Below are positions 24,301 to 38,400 of a stretch of 64,000 nt of DNA, piece by piece; positions within the stretch are counted from its first letter, which is position 1, and each line of letters opens with the position of its first letter. The notes under the pieces were generated by a model that saw nothing but the letters and a program-made list of their open reading frames with translations, was not told the DNA's origin and ran no database searches. The position numbers were made by a program, and so were the translations under genes. Source of the stretch: Phytoseiulus persimilis (Eukaryota > Arthropoda > Arachnida > Mesostigmata > Phytoseiidae); contig CM075103.1 of assembly GCA_037576195.1 (NCBI GenBank), positions 33,130,723 through 33,194,722 of the forward strand, in the 5' to 3' direction.

Positions 24301-26750
24301 TGTGGTATTAGACTCTTAACTCGGATGTGTCCGTCCTGAGGGAACCTTTCTGCTCAAGGCGCGTGATGTGAGAGAGAATGAGGCAATACCGTGAATAAGA
24401 TTCAGAACGGGGAGAAATAAGGATGCGGCGAGAGTGGCGAAGAATGTCTTTGTGTCAGACGCCTCTCAAGTGGCTCTGAATGGAGGGAGGGTCGGGTTAA
24501 AGATCTCGGATTCGGTATTTAACATTCCTCGACGATTCTCCGAGCAACGAACTAGCTCATCGCTCCAACTACCGTCGTGGGGCCGGTCTGTCACACGACC
24601 TTTCACTTTGTCCCGCTCTTTCCCGGTCTCGATTCCTCGGGATTTCCCTCTCGTTACGCGTCGGTTGTCATGATCTCACCAGGAAAAGCTTCGGAAACTA
24701 TTCCGCACAGTCGAATCCCGCTTTTCCACGAGCAGCACGTCTTTCGTGTTCCGGGGAGGGAAACTCTGCCTTTCTGCGTTCGTCGAACTGTGAACAGATT
24801 GTCGGGAAAATCGAATGACGCGAACCTCATCCAAGACAGGGCTCGGCGCACGCGACCGGAGTTCCTTTCGAGACCAGCATTCAAGTTCTCGATAAACACG
24901 CAGAACACCTCGTCGACCGACCTGGCGCGATCGTCCGTTAAGAATGCTCCGTGATCGTCCACCTAAAACACAAATACGATTCGGTGTTCGTCGCGGAAAC
25001 CTGAATGGTTTCGGATTCCGAACAGCTCAGGGAGAAGAATGTCTCGGAGTGGCGGGCGACGTTTACGTTGATGTCGGCGATAATGACCGCAGCCGACGAA
25101 GGTTCCAGAACGGAGAGCGGTCGGGGGGCGCCCATCCATCCGCGAATTCGGGAAAATCTGGAAAAATTCAATCGACAGATCCCCCCCCCCCATTTCCCCC
25201 CCACCCCCTAATCTCTCCCTCCGCGCTCGCGAACGGACTTCTATTATCTGCGTGCCTCCGGAGCGGTCGAGCGTGTTATTGGTGTCCCGGCAGTGTGTGC
25301 GCGCGTGCGAGCGAGACCGAGAGGGAAAGCAAGCGGTAGGAAAAGACGGACAGACACACAGAGGGTAACGGACTTCCAATGGCACCCCAGAGCCTAGAGT
25401 CAAAGAGTCGGCTCCGACTCGACCGTCCGACTATTTAACACTGCTGACTGCCTGGCTGGTTTAATTTCGGAACCGAGGCGGAACCGAACTCACACGGGCG
25501 CACGTCGAATCGATGAGAATCGCTTTGAGCGAGTCGAGTCGATGAACTAGTGTAACTTCGAACGAGAGCGCATCGCCGGGAAATATTCGGAATTACCCGC
25601 TTGCGGCGAATCCATCCGGCCTAGATGCTCTTCGTGCACACTTGCGTCATTTCCGGCTGAAATGTTTGTCATCCTTCGTGGCCGGCCGCCAGCTCGCTGA
25701 ATGAGTCCGAAGGTCCTTTGACTGGTCAGGGAAAAGTTTCGTCCGAACAAGTTGACTGTTCACCGCAGAACACCGGGATCTCCTTCGATTCTCCTCCCAT
25801 TCTTCTTACTGCTTCCTCTGTCGAGTAGCTATCCGGCTACATCGGGCGGAAGAATTCCTGCTTTTCTGCTGAGAACGACGGCAGCGGGCCAGGTAGCTAC
25901 GAAGGAGCAGGGCCACGGACAGGACCCAATGGCGCGCGCGGGGAGAGCAGGACACAATGGGCTGACATTTGTCTTGGCCACAGCTGCCCACTGCAATGAT
26001 CGATCATGGACGCCGGCCGCTCAGTTCGTCCATTCGTTGTACGTCTACGTTGACCGACGGACGTACAGCTACGTTGACGAGAGCACCGATCGGTGTAAGG
26101 GAAGATGCGCCTGTCTGCGTGCTCCCCGACGTCTGCGTCCACGTCAGAGAAGAAATATCTTCGACGATTCGGCCTTGAGACCGGGATTCCGATCGGCTTT
26201 GCGCGGACTTCCCGATAGCGATTTTCGTCTCATTCGAGTCTGGCTTTTGAGTGGGGTTGCTGTCGGGGGATCACCTAGCGTGACCTTCGGAGACTCACTC
26301 CAGTTCGCTGTCGGCTGCTGATTATCCGATAAAGGTCGCCCTCTTGCTCACTGCGTCGCGTCGCAATCGCAACTGTTGGCCCTGTAGCGCCCACGAGAGA
26401 ACCATCCTGTCAATCATGGATTCACACGGCAACAGAGAGAAACAGCGACGTCAAACGGGGTTCTCGACCAATGTGGCATCGTGAGTCCCTGATCGAGGTT
26501 TCTCGACGGAGGGAATACGGTAGTCAGCTGCTCCGGAACCTTCATCGGTGGCTCTCCCGAACGCGTTTCCAGGAAAACGTTCCCTCGGACCGAATTCGCT
26601 CCTTCCGAGCCTGGATGAGTGGCGGTTTCCTCGTCAACGGTTGCAACGGAAGCGGCTCAGAAAAACCTAGTTCCGATCACCGAACTGTGGCTGTGGGAGT
26701 TTCCTTCTTGATGACGTTGTATCCTCCTCGAAGAGGATCGATCCACATGT

Positions 26751-26766
26751 ACACACACACACACAC
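26751..26766. repeat. AC dinucleotide microsatellite
   Basis: Eight uninterrupted AC units. Confidence 0.9.
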
Positions 26767-27401
26767 CTTTGTCTGACCGCGGAGGTGAGCAGCGCAGAGC
26801 AAAAATCCGCCAGGAACTTGTTGGACCAGCTCCGAGGGACGTTTCCCGACCTCGGACGAGCAGGTGACGATCAAGTGACGGTGAACGTGAATTACGGAGC
26901 TCCGGAAGACTTGGAGGAGGGGAGCCCACCAGAAAGGCCGCAGGGGCATGGGAGGGGTGAATAGGGGGAGGGGAGGGGGAGGCGAAAATAGAATTACACG
27001 AAATCGAAAAGGCAGGGGTTAGTGTGACGTGGGTTGGCGCGAAGAACGAAGGTGCGGGACCGGGGGAAAGAAGGAGCGAAAGCCGCAGCAGCGGGGGAGG
27101 GCAATTGTAAGGAGCCAGAGAAGTAAGAACGTTCAAGTGGGAAACGACTGGGGAACCGAGATCGGGGAAGACGACAAGAGTAGTCTGCTCTTTGGCTTCG
27201 TTTCCTCGCGCGGCGCTCATTCACTTTAGTCACTACTCTTCAACTCAACTCAGTTCAGCAGTCGCCGTCTCGTATTCGAGACTAATGACGCAGAAACGGC
27301 TTTCCTCGATTCCCTTCCCCTGGTTCTGTTGGTTTTTTCCCTGACTGAACTGAATTGAATAAATCCGATTGGTTGGGTCCAGTGAAGGAAAAGAGGCACG
27401 C

Positions 27402-27416
27402 GGGGGGGGGGGGGGG
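27402..27416. repeat. Poly-G run, 15 bases
   Basis: Fifteen consecutive G, one of at least ten G or C runs of 11-16 bases in the window. Confidence 0.9.
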
Positions 27417-28141
27417 CGCTCGAAGCTTAAACTTGGAGAACAGTTCCTCGGAACTGTTCTCGGCCTCCTGGAACGGTTCCGGAGCGACCGATTCCGTTTG
27501 ACTGTAACGGTTCCGACGTCACGAATTCGGAATCCTATGAGGTCATCCAATGCCTGCCCGGACGTATTCCCGTATAATCGTAGATTCGACGGACATTCCC
27601 GATTTCAAATCGCCCTCGGATCTCCTGGAACAAGTCGGCAAGACTGGGGAGAAACTCGAGCTCGGTTTACCTGAGAGAGCGTCTGTGCGCGGACGGTTCG
27701 ACTCATTTTCGCAGGACGATCGCTCACCAGAGTTCCATTCTGAGGAGGCCGACAAAGTAGCGGACGACCTGACATCGAGGTTCATTAACATAGTTTTTGT
27801 TTTTATTTCTCCCTCAGGTAAGGGAAGCGGAGCGAGCCAACCAGCCCGACTGGAAGCGGAACCGAGCCGGACAGAATGTAGATCGACCGGCAACGCTCCT
27901 CTGGGAAGTGAATTCCGCCGAACCGAGCCTCGATCGTCGAGCATCGACTAATGAAGCTCCTCGGATAAGTGAGTTATCTCGCCCGACCGTAAATGAGCGC
28001 GTGCGGCGAACAGCGGCGCGTCGGCGGGATAATTTCTAGAGAAACGGTCAAGGGAAACTTCTATGATCGACGACCGAAAGCACCGCCGCGACTTGTGTTC
28101 GTGATGATGATTCCCGCGATGATGAGTTGTCCATTCACTGC

Positions 28142-28161
28142 TGTGTGTGTGTGTGTGTGTG
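28142..28161. repeat. TG dinucleotide microsatellite
   Basis: Ten uninterrupted TG units in non-coding DNA. Confidence 0.9.
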
Positions 28162-30973
28162 CTCTACGCCGTCTCCAGGTCTACGAGGAAGCGGGCGGGC
28201 GGGCGGTCGGTCGGCGAGCGAGCGAGATTCCATTTCGGATGAGCGCACACAGCTCAAAAGAACCAGCTTGCTCTTTTGCTGACAGAGTTCGCTTCGTTGA
28301 TCGCCGTGCGTTCTCCCGAGCCCTACTCGCGGTTTTCCCGCCACCCGTTTTGCATCGCGCGGGCGCCGGCCGTGTCCGGTTTCACTTCCTGTAAGTCTCG
28401 AGACGCAACGGTCTCCACGACGAACGAATTCTTTCCTCGAAACGTCTCTGGCACGATGTGACGGTCGACTTCGATGAAACTTTCCGAACCCCGTCGATCC
28501 GGGTTCTTGACCCGGGCTCGACTGTCCGCTTTCCCACCCACGACAGAAACCTGTCGACGCCTACAGCGCTTACGTGGTAAATAATGGACGCAGCGCATTA
28601 ATACGATGCAAATGACCACATCGACGTATACGTCGCTCAGAATTACGTCCACAGCGACAACTATGACCGCGTCGTGCCCGACCCGTGGGAGAAGGTTCGT
28701 ATCGACAATGGAAGTGTCCCTCGCTCCTCCGCCTGGGGGCGTTTCCGAGGTTCTGCGAAGTCCTCAGTTCGATCACGGAACGATAGCTGTTCCGGGCGGC
28801 GAGTCCTTCCCTGGCGGCTCACCGAAATATTCCGTTTAGGAGCGGCGGCGAAGTCCTGCATGCCGAGGAATCGCGGCAAGAGCTCGAGTATCGCAGAAGA
28901 GGACGGGAAGGGCTCGAGCTGAGAACGCCGCATCGAGTGATAGTTGACGTCTGAATGATGCGGCTCCACGGGGTGTTGATATTTCATCACAAAGAACAAC
29001 TTCTCGAGCAGCTGCGCAGGTCTGTTCGACGATACGAGGGCAAAGCCTCAAAGCCTTGACTGCGCATATCCAGCGACCAAATATGACACGCGTACAAGCA
29101 TACCAAAGATCGCTAGCTCCAGGGTAAAGGCTAAAGCTACGGGCGAGAGGGAGAGAGTCGGAGGGTAGCTGCGCAGCGACGAAAATAGGGCGAGCGAGTT
29201 GAAAACCAGAGAAAAAAAAGTCGGCGTCCAAGCACAACGATGTGTCTTTATGCGAGGTTGCTCTATGGGTTGCTTTGTTGACAGTGAGCCAGTCGGCTTC
29301 CCGAGTTCCTCCTCGAAAACACATAACGACGACAAGCAGCAGAACCACTGGCGGTTCTATCCAGTTTCTCGTCGACTTCTATCGAGCCGTGTTCATCTGT
29401 CTTCCTCCTCCGAGTTCTTCATCTATTCACTCATAGACAGTGGCTCGAGTCAAGTAGTAACACAGCGTCACGATCAAAAATAGACGAATTCGGCCCGGTC
29501 TGCTGCGCTCTGCTAACTTCTCCCGAATCTGATCTCGCGTCTCTTTCTCCAGAGGCGGTCGACTTTGTTCGTGCAGCTTCGCTTCCGAATTTCCGTCGAC
29601 CTTTCCTTTCCGGTTTTCGGCTCCGTGCTCCGCGGCCAAGCCTCGCAACGGAACAACTCCAGCGTCTGTTAATGAACAAGCAGCTGGAGGGGCTGTCTCC
29701 GGTGCCTCATTATGTTCGTATTATTCTAATTATTATCGTTACCTCTATTATCATCGTCGTCGTCGACGTTGTCTTGTGGTATAAGCAAACGCCACTGATT
29801 TCCCCAGAGTAGCTCTCCGTTGTGTGATTCCACCTGAGCTGCGGCTCCCGCTATCTCCGTTACAATCCTGTGGCCTGTTCGTCCGAGGGGCGGCCGCCTG
29901 CTCGTCCTGAGGGAGACAAATTAGCGGCTGCTGGATGCGATGTTGGCGAGCTCGACACGCGGCTCTAGCATAGATTCGCGATCCGAACTCATGACGGGCG
30001 CCTGATGATCGAAAAGACTGGGTCTGGTTTGTCTCAAAACCTGCCCCTGAGCGAACTTCCAAGCGATAAATGTGAAGCCGAGTCGGTCGGTGATCCGTCG
30101 CTTCCTTCGGTTCGAGGCCTTAAGTTCGCGTGAAAGTTGCGCTGAAGCCTTCCCCGTCGTCCGGTTCTGCGCAAAAGAGCTCTTCTGCTCCTGGCCCCCG
30201 GTCCGGAGCTCGGACTCCGCTCCAGGTAGATCCCTATGAGCGGACCCACCCAGAACCCCAGTTGAGTCGGCCAACATCTTTACGCAAGCTGGCCGAGAAT
30301 CTTTCTCTTCGGCGACTACTCTTCGGATGTCCTTGAGTCTCGGGCTTCTCTGGATAGTTTTGTTGTACGGATGTAGCCGCTCTCGATGTTGGCTGAATAT
30401 GCCTCCAACGCGGGAAGCCAGACAACGATAGGGGGGACTTAGTTTGGGAGGGGAATCGGCAAACGAAAGGAGAAAATATTGCCCATTCCAATAGCCGGAG
30501 GCTGTGTGATGAAACACGTGTGTCTGGGAGAGTCTTTTTCCTCGTTTCGCTGTTATCGCGTGATGAAGCAGGCTACAGCAGAACGAATGATGAAGTGCAT
30601 ATCTGCTATTCTTGTTCGGGGATCCAGCCGCAGTCACGTCGGAAGAGAGCGCGGGATTAAGACACCGGAGATGTTTGGGAGCCCCGAACTTCTCCCGCAG
30701 AGTCATACCCGATGACTTGACGACTTGAATGCGGTTCCCTGTCGAGACTCGACCGGATCCGGAGCGGGCTATCCAGTTTGCTTAGGTGGACTCGGCATTT
30801 CTGGGTCGGCTCCTCGTTTTTCTGTCTCGAGTCTCGGAGAAATTCAAGCGTTCCCTTCGCTCTCTTGTTCGAGCTCCTCAGCAGAACGAACAGCTCTCTC
30901 GACCTAACGAAGTGAGCTGAGCTCATCAACATCGAGCGTACTCGGTCGTTCCTACCCGACTACAGCTTCGTTT

Positions 30974-30991
30974 GCTGCTGCTGCTGCTGCT
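30974..30991. repeat. GCT trinucleotide repeat
   Basis: Six uninterrupted GCT units, not within any supported coding frame. Confidence 0.85.
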
Positions 30992-32430
30992 CTCAAAGCC
31001 GGCGGGTCGGTCGGAATGGAAGAATCTCACGAACTTTGCAAATGAACCTACGTCAACCGTTACACGACTCTGTTCTCGGGGATACACAGCTTCCAAATGC
31101 GATCCCACTACCGAGTGCTGGCTTGACCCGCGTGGGAGCCGGGGCAATAGTTACCCTCTAATCCCCGGAATGACGGAGTTATCAGGTAAAGAACCCTCGA
31201 CTTCGAAAACTTCTCAAGAGTCCGCGACCCACGCCTGGAAAGTTCCGTCGGAGTCGTCCCTTGCGCCGAGGTACAAAGCAGCTCGCCGAATCTGGACTCA
31301 AGCGTTCGGTCTCCGCGAGAACGTGCGGGTTCTGCGCGGGGAAGACTTCCGCGGATAGCATAAACTATCCTTCGGGAGCAGAACATCCCCATGGAGGCAG
31401 AAGCCTCCTTCTTCCCAGCAAAAAACAAGGAGTCCTCCTGAATCTCGTCCACCAACGCGCTCCCAAGTTGAGGTGGCAATCTGCGAATGGGCCCGACTGC
31501 GTGTCGGCGGGAACTTCTTTTTCGTCTCGACACCTTGACATAATTGGCAAATTCTTTTCGGATTTGCGACCCCTCGATTGCTGCCACCGCTATCACCGCG
31601 GTCGTCGTTGTCCCTGTGATAAACTCGGGATTAGCGGGACAGCTACACGAGGAGGGGAGAAGAGATCGAGGAAGATTTCCGCAGCATCGTTGTGTTGTCG
31701 AGATAGCTCAAAACGAACGAAAACCCTGCGGATGCCAAGTGAGTGGCGCGCTGGCTACCGAATTCCCCGCGCGCCCCACTTTGTCACGCTGCTGATCTCC
31801 TGAAAAGTAGCTTTCAAGCCTGGGGAGATCTCGCTCTCCTCTATCGATGGTTCCTGTGTGATGAACGTGTCGTATTGCTCCTGAAACCGAATCCCAGTTT
31901 GTCTCTAGGATGACTCAGGATGATAATGCTGCATTCCTAAGTGTCTGCCTCCGCTAGGAGCTCCCGAGCAGAGGATAGACAACAGTGGCGATCGAACGGG
32001 GGCCAGGCGGGCACAAAGAAGCGTCGGCCGTCCAGCGATTTATGCTTCTCGAGTTACGGGCAGGCAATTTTGTGAACGAGCAGGAGGGAGTCGCATGTTG
32101 GGAATCAGTGTGAGGAGGAAGGGAGAAGTCGGATGGAGGTGTAAGTACGCCTTGTTCTGTTGCTGGATTGGATTTATGCTTTCGCATTATTTGGCCGGAT
32201 TCGGCCAGATGCCTGCTCCTGGGATGCGAGTCTGGCTACCTGGCAACTAACAAACAACGATTGCCAGGCCACCTGACTCTCCCCGCTTCTTCTTTCTCTT
32301 GGGTCAGCCCCTCAGGGCGGTTTTACTGAGAGCGTCGCGGCGGGCTTTGGCGAATGTTGGATTTTTTGACGCTGGGTGATTTCTGCGAAGGAGACGCCGC
32401 ATCAAAAAAAGAATCAGGGAGATTCCAGAG

Positions 32431-32444
32431 CCCCCCCCCCCCCC
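32431..32444. repeat. Poly-C run, 14 bases
   Basis: Fourteen consecutive C in non-coding DNA. Confidence 0.9.
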
Positions 32445-35400
32445 TCAGTTCTGGGAAGACCGCATGAAGGTTTGCGGGCTGCAAACCTTCAGCAGACGGA
32501 GCTCGGAGAGCCATCGGCGAATAACCTTCGCAGATGCCAATTTCGTCAGAGCCGATGGGAGGTTTTCAGGCGTGAATCGAGGATTTGCGCGTGGCATGAG
32601 GAGCAGGAACCGCTACCTCTCGATAATGGAGATAGGGTTCAGATGCTCACACTCGCGGAGCTTACTCGCCCCCAAAAAGGTCGAGCGCGGATGTGAACGC
32701 ATATCAGCTGGAATCGGACTCGAATTCGGAAAGAACTCAGTTCAAAATGGACGCCGGGTTTCTGGTCTCTAGAATCGCTCACATGTGACTCATTCGAAGA
32801 GGAAGTGAGAGAATGGCCTCGGGTTTCTTCACTCCAATGTTACGACGATCACTGAAACTGACTCCGTCCGCGTACTGTTCTGTGAGCTCCTACACCTTAT
32901 CTCACCATTTTTACATCGCCTGTGTCGTAATGTTCATCTTCAGTCTGTCGCCTGTCCACAGATCGGACATGTGGACGGCGACCATCCCCCGTCCTTTGGA
33001 GATGTTTACTCGAGCAACAGCGACAGTGGTGTTGCGAAACCAGCTGTAGACCTTATCCGAAATTCGCTGGGTGCGATTCCCCCCCTTGATTTTGTTGTGT
33101 CAGAACTATGACGACTGTCGCGCTCTCTGCCAACTTACCCGTTTCGTGGTTCCGAGGCGTGGATCTGAGCCCGGACCGGGCAAATGGATGCGAGAGTTTG
33201 GTTTCGCAGAGTGGAATATGATCGAGACGGGGCGATGAGGCGGTGGGAAGAAGCAAACCACACGCGTCGTAAGAAGTGCTAGGCAAATAACTCGAGTGGC
33301 GGCGAGATAGTCTGCTGAAAGTTTATTTATGTGAGTCTGAGTGTGTATACATGTGCCGTTAGGTGTATTTTGGTGAGTGTTAGGTCTCGAGTGTTCGGGA
33401 CAGAGCGACCGGCCGTTAAGGGAGCCGGGTCTCCGTAAGGAAAACAAGGATCTTTTGTTTGAATCGGCTGTACTGGGTTCCTCCGACACTGCATGGTGGC
33501 GCTTTCGCACGTGCTTCCGCACTGGATCACGTTGAGCTGAGCACATCTTCATACCTTGTATAAACGCCCGAGCGATGGTAACGCTCGCCTACACAACGCC
33601 TGAGAATGATTTCGGAACGGTTAGGGCAACGACTCCCTCCATTTTCGAGAGTTCTCTTTGGCGAACTGCTCACGTGCGCGAGGATTTCGCTGAGACCGCG
33701 TCTTGGTTCACTGCATCGGATCCGAATTGAGGGCTCATGAGGTTCGGAGCGGGAACGAGGCTTGCGTTCCATTGCTGTAGCTCACGGGATTCCAGAGCTC
33801 GAGAATAAGCGATTCGTGAGGCGGTTCACGTTGGCTGGTGATGAATCTCTGTTTATCTAGCTCCTTTCGTCGGGGCAGCTCTTTGTTGAGGGAATCGCAC
33901 CGCTGGGAGCCATTGCAGAGGGCGGGAGGGAGCAGAGCACGGGGAATGTTGCCGTAGAAATACGCACGAAAATAAAAAGCTTTGGGAAAACATGTTCGCG
34001 ATCCCAAGCCTCCATTTTCAAACATCCTACAGAAGTCGGACGGGGTGGGTATGTGAACAGAAAACGACCGAGGAAAATCATTCCTCGGCAGCGAGCGTAA
34101 ACATGCAGACGACTCTCGATTGCTCGTGGGGATGGGAACTGCGTCTTTGTTTCGACGAAAAAACTAGAAGAGGCAGGACGAGATATCGGGAAACGGTGCC
34201 AATAAAGAGCGAACACCTTTCTCCCTCGATCAAGGAATCTCGTGATCGTTCTCGAACGGTTCCAGAGTGAATGAAATGAAGGGAGTGACATCGCGACGGA
34301 AGTTAGATGAACCTTCCTGAGGATAGGGTTCGCGCCTCGTAGAGGAGCCGAATCTGAAGGGAAACTCTCCCGGCACAGTCTCGGTGTGCAACTGATGTGC
34401 GAGCCCTCTAACAAACAAGGCGCTGAACCTGCGAACGAACTACCATTTGAGGACGGGGAGCGAGCGAAAGAATGAGAGAAAGGGAGTGATGAATGTGGAG
34501 ATAGCAAGCGAGAGAAGAGCAAAATACAAAGAAGGAGCCGGACGGGAGAAAAGAGATGAAAGGGATTGTGAAAAAGTTTGGTCTCCGGCGCAATGCCTGA
34601 CTGCTTGGTCAGCTGTCTCTATTTGGCGGTTTGCCTCACAGACGGCCTGGATGGCTGACCGACGAGCGAGTTGCGGCTTCCGTTGGAGCGAATCTCCCGT
34701 GGGTCGATGCACTTGACCGGTTTGACATAATTGAAATGTCCAATGATCAGACCCACCCACTAGCAGCTTGGCTCGGAACGTCCTTGTTGACCATGATTTT
34801 GCAAATCGTTCCATTTGCTCCTGATAAACTTTTTTCAAGCTTCTCCGGTCAGCCCTGTTCCCCCGTCGGAACGTTTTTCTTCTCTTTATCGGCAACGCGT
34901 GTTGCAGCGGTGCCTCGTGTTTCAGCTTCTGCTCCTCCATCGAAATTCAATGTTCTCTTCTACTGAGCAGTGCTCTCGGCGTTCAGACCTCGCGATCCCG
35001 AATAATGTCTTCCCTTCCCCAACGAATCATTCAATTTCAAGGCATTCGTGCTTCCAAGAAGAAGCTCTTGCTTCTGCCCGAGCACTCTTTGTATTCCATT
35101 CCGCTGTTCTCTCTGTTCATCTATGGGATTATTTCTCACCATCGAGAGCGTTCCTCAGAGAACAGGACGAAGGAATTTCCCAGTGCTTTTCGGGACTTTG
35201 TCAGGTTCGCCCACAAGGCTTCTATGCCCGCGCCTCGAGGAGCATTTGCTATTTATGGCAGCGCAAATCCATCTCGTCGACGAAAAGGCCTGTCGAACTC
35301 TCGAACAGAAGGTCAGGGGCTTAACGCAGGAGCTTGAACTGCGAACGAGAGGGATCGAATCCGCGTGATACTTAAGAAGTTCGTGATCCTGATCCGGCGA

Positions 35401-38400
35401 TCAGAGTTCTCTCGTCAGCTCGTACAGCCCGTCACTGCTCCTCTCGCTTCTTGGGCTCAGAATCAAAACGCCATGAAGACACGCAACAATAACGGACATG
35501 ATGAATGCCCCCTCTGGGGTCCCGCATTCCTTCCTGGTTCCGTAACTGCATGAGAGCACCGACGCTGAAGGCGAGCAGTGTTTTCAAACGAACCGTCGTC
35601 GATCGTTGCTCCCGACAACTCCAGATATTTGAAGCTCACGGTTGGCGATGGCGTTGAAGTTCACAACAAAGACTCCAGATTGCTCCGATGAAGACTGATT
35701 TCCGTTCGATTCGAGCCACTTCGTTTTTTATATTGTCTCCTGATCTCTGGTGGGATCGCTCTGTCTTTTCCCACTTTTCCTGCTCGAACGATCCCTTTTC
35801 ACGACTCACATTGCTGATTGGATTCAAGGCGCTCGCCGTGATTCTTCGCCCGGAGGAACCTTTGAATCTTTCAGAATCAGCGACAGTCCTCGATATTTCG
35901 AAGAAGGTGTACCTGGGCCGCTCTTGAGAGGGCTTTCATTCGAGCGCATCGTTCCCGTTAAAGTTAGGGCTGCCCGATCGGGACTCGAATATCTTCCAAT
36001 AGTGGTAACAAAATTATCCCGTTATTCATGGCGGCGTTTAATAGATACGCGGAATCGGTGACCAGAGCGCATGGCCGACAATGTCGAAAACAACTCTCTC
36101 GAATCATCAATCCAACAGCGACTCCGTGATCTGGCAACTGGTGTTCGCTTCCCGAATTCCAGTCGCATTCCGTCCCGAATTCCTATGATCCGAAATCTGT
36201 TGAAACGCACCCGTATGATGGATCTCACGAATCATTCGTCCATGATTGACCTCGATCCCGACTGGAAGCGTTGGGAGATTCGCGATTGCAGCCAACCTCG
36301 ACTGTGTATAGGCTCGCCCGAGGCGAAGCTTGAGTTCGGAATCCGCCTGTCGTGAGGTCCATGTGCTTCTTCTATTCCTCCCTTTCCCTCTCTGCCAAAT
36401 TCCCTCGCTCCGCCCGTGTCCCTCCTCTCAGTCAACAGACAGACTTCACTTCGGCTGTCGAGTGAGTTTTAAGTTCCCGTGGCCAACTCGACGGATCATC
36501 GTGGACCAACTTTGGCCCCTGGCTGGGTCGCAGGCCCGCTTGGACGGTTGTTGGACGGTTTCTTTGTGTATTCATTGGATTCCAATAAGTCAATAGTAAC
36601 GTCAGGGGCTCGTGGACGTCTCTATCCGCCTTCTGCTTCTTCTTCTCTCCGTTTTTGTCCACGTCCCCGGCCGCCCGATGGTCTTTGTCGCCGAGAAGAG
36701 TTCCTATCGCGGATGCGAATCAGACCCGTCTGGACTCGGACGGGAATCTTGCGAATTGCTGACTCGACAAAATCAAACGAATGGAGACTTGTTCTGCTCT
36801 TCATTGTGGCATGGATGGTCAGAAGAAAGACTTGTGAACCACGCTGTTGAACGGAATCTGAGACCGTGGAAGACCACTTGTGCGTGCATACTGTGTCGAG
36901 CAGACGTCGATCGATCAGGCAGCCCCGAGCATCTTAGTCGAGAAGACGAAATGTAGCGAAACCACCTCGCATACGAACAGGGAGAACATCGCGACGATGA
37001 ATGATGAACTCCTGGGTGGGACGGGATGAGAACATTCGAACATCGGGTGGGTTCGGGGGACGAGGATCTTCGAGGTCGATGAAAGCCCGAAGGGTTTTTC
37101 TGTGTTCAAGTTGACGACCGGCGAAGAAATGGCTTGGGAGTGGTCCGTCCTCTTGACGCTCGGCTGTTGGGAGGCAGTCGGGAATAGATGGCTCGAGACA
37201 CGAGAGAATGCGGGGAGAGGGAAATTGGGGCGAACTATGAAATAAAAAGAGAGAGAGCCCTATTTGGTTTGGCAAGGAGCAAAACATCAAAAGGCGGTAC
37301 AGGACACCGAGGACGCTGCGCGTCTAGCGCTTTGTGTCTTAAGCCGTTCTAAATGTAAATCTTCTCAACGACGCGGTCGTGTTGGTGCTGGCGTTCGGTC
37401 GGTGGCTGCTCGGTTGGACGGCGGCGAGTGGTTCGGCAATCGCACGAGAGCTGGTTTTGATTGCGATCACGCTTCCTTTTCGGCGTAAGTGTGTTCTTGC
37501 GCCATCAAAAAGTCAGGGAAGTGGAGCAAATCTGAACCAGGAGTAGAAAAAGTAAATAACTCGAGGTTCGCTTCCCGAAAACGGTGTCTGACAAAGAGAG
37601 CGCGATTCTGGGAGTGAAGGCTGCAGACCTTATTTCAGAAACTGAATCGGAGGAGGAGTAGGAATGGTTCCGAATGGTCCAGATCGGCACGTCCACGATT
37701 CGGGAAGTTTCGATTCTCTGCGGAGAGAGATGCTGCTGCGCTCCTTCCCAGGTTTGAGATCACGGCCGGCTTCGGAATCGCGAATCGAGTCATGCATCTT
37801 CCGACCCACCCATTTGTGCACGCCAGCTCACGTCGGCCGCTCTTTAACTCGCGAAAAGTCGCGTTGCTTCTCCTCGGCTCCAATGAATGCTTGAGGCGCC
37901 AGTTACGGGAAGTACTCCTGAAAAATATTCCAGCGGCCATTCCGGCTCAGAATCTCAGTGGTCATGCAGCGAAGGACTGACTCGCACTACGTCTTTCCAA
38001 TCGAAGGAGTTATCCTTGCCATTCGAACCGCAGTTGAGCTCGACTCGCTCCGTCTGCCTTGGCGGAATCATCAAAACTGGTTGTTCTGCTCGTAGATTCC
38101 TGGAAAACAATTGAATCCTCCACGAGGCTCCTCTCCATTGACGAATCCTGGGTTGAGGAAAGCCGTTGTTCCCTGGAGTCGGTTCCCCTTAACATTCCGC
38201 AGTTTGCCGTCTCCTTCCCGTCGAATTAGCTCAAGAATTGAGGAACACGCGAGAAATCCGAGGGAATGTGCTGAATGGATGGATCGAGTTTAGCGGCGAG
38301 ACCGGGCCAGTTAGGCGAACAATGGCGAAAGGAATGCGGCGCATAGCCCTCGGCGCAAACACCTATTTCATTGAATGGCGTTTGACACTTGTCCACGTTG

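Larger units (their letters stand above)
18301..29100. other. Long non-coding stretch rich in simple repeats
   Basis: There is no gene I can support. The stretch is dense in low-complexity DNA: GCGT repeats near 18823-18845, CGA/GAC repeats near 18990-19020, a CT run at 20472-20487, poly-G at 22360-22371, 23389-23400 and 27402-27416, an AC run at 26751-26766, and a TG run at 28142-28161. TCAGT-type initiator-like motifs occur, for example near 23208 and 27247, and may mark distal 5' exons of the plus-strand CUB/LDLa gene. This is speculative. Confidence 0.4.

Noticed and set aside
29921..30706. 261-codon minus-strand open frame
   Set aside because: Composition is erratic, no family motif is visible, and no supporting exon structure surrounds it. 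Weaker than the 371-codon frame listed as a finding.
32813..33049. 78-codon plus-strand frame with a hydrophobic segment
   Set aside because: An ATG and one hydrophobic stretch alone are not enough. There is no splice or homology support.
34440..34940. 166-codon minus-strand frame starting with a good ATG
   Set aside because: It begins with a charged stretch (MEEQKLKHEAP) and ends in a hydrophobic one, but no family is recognisable and overlapping frames of similar length exist on the other strand.
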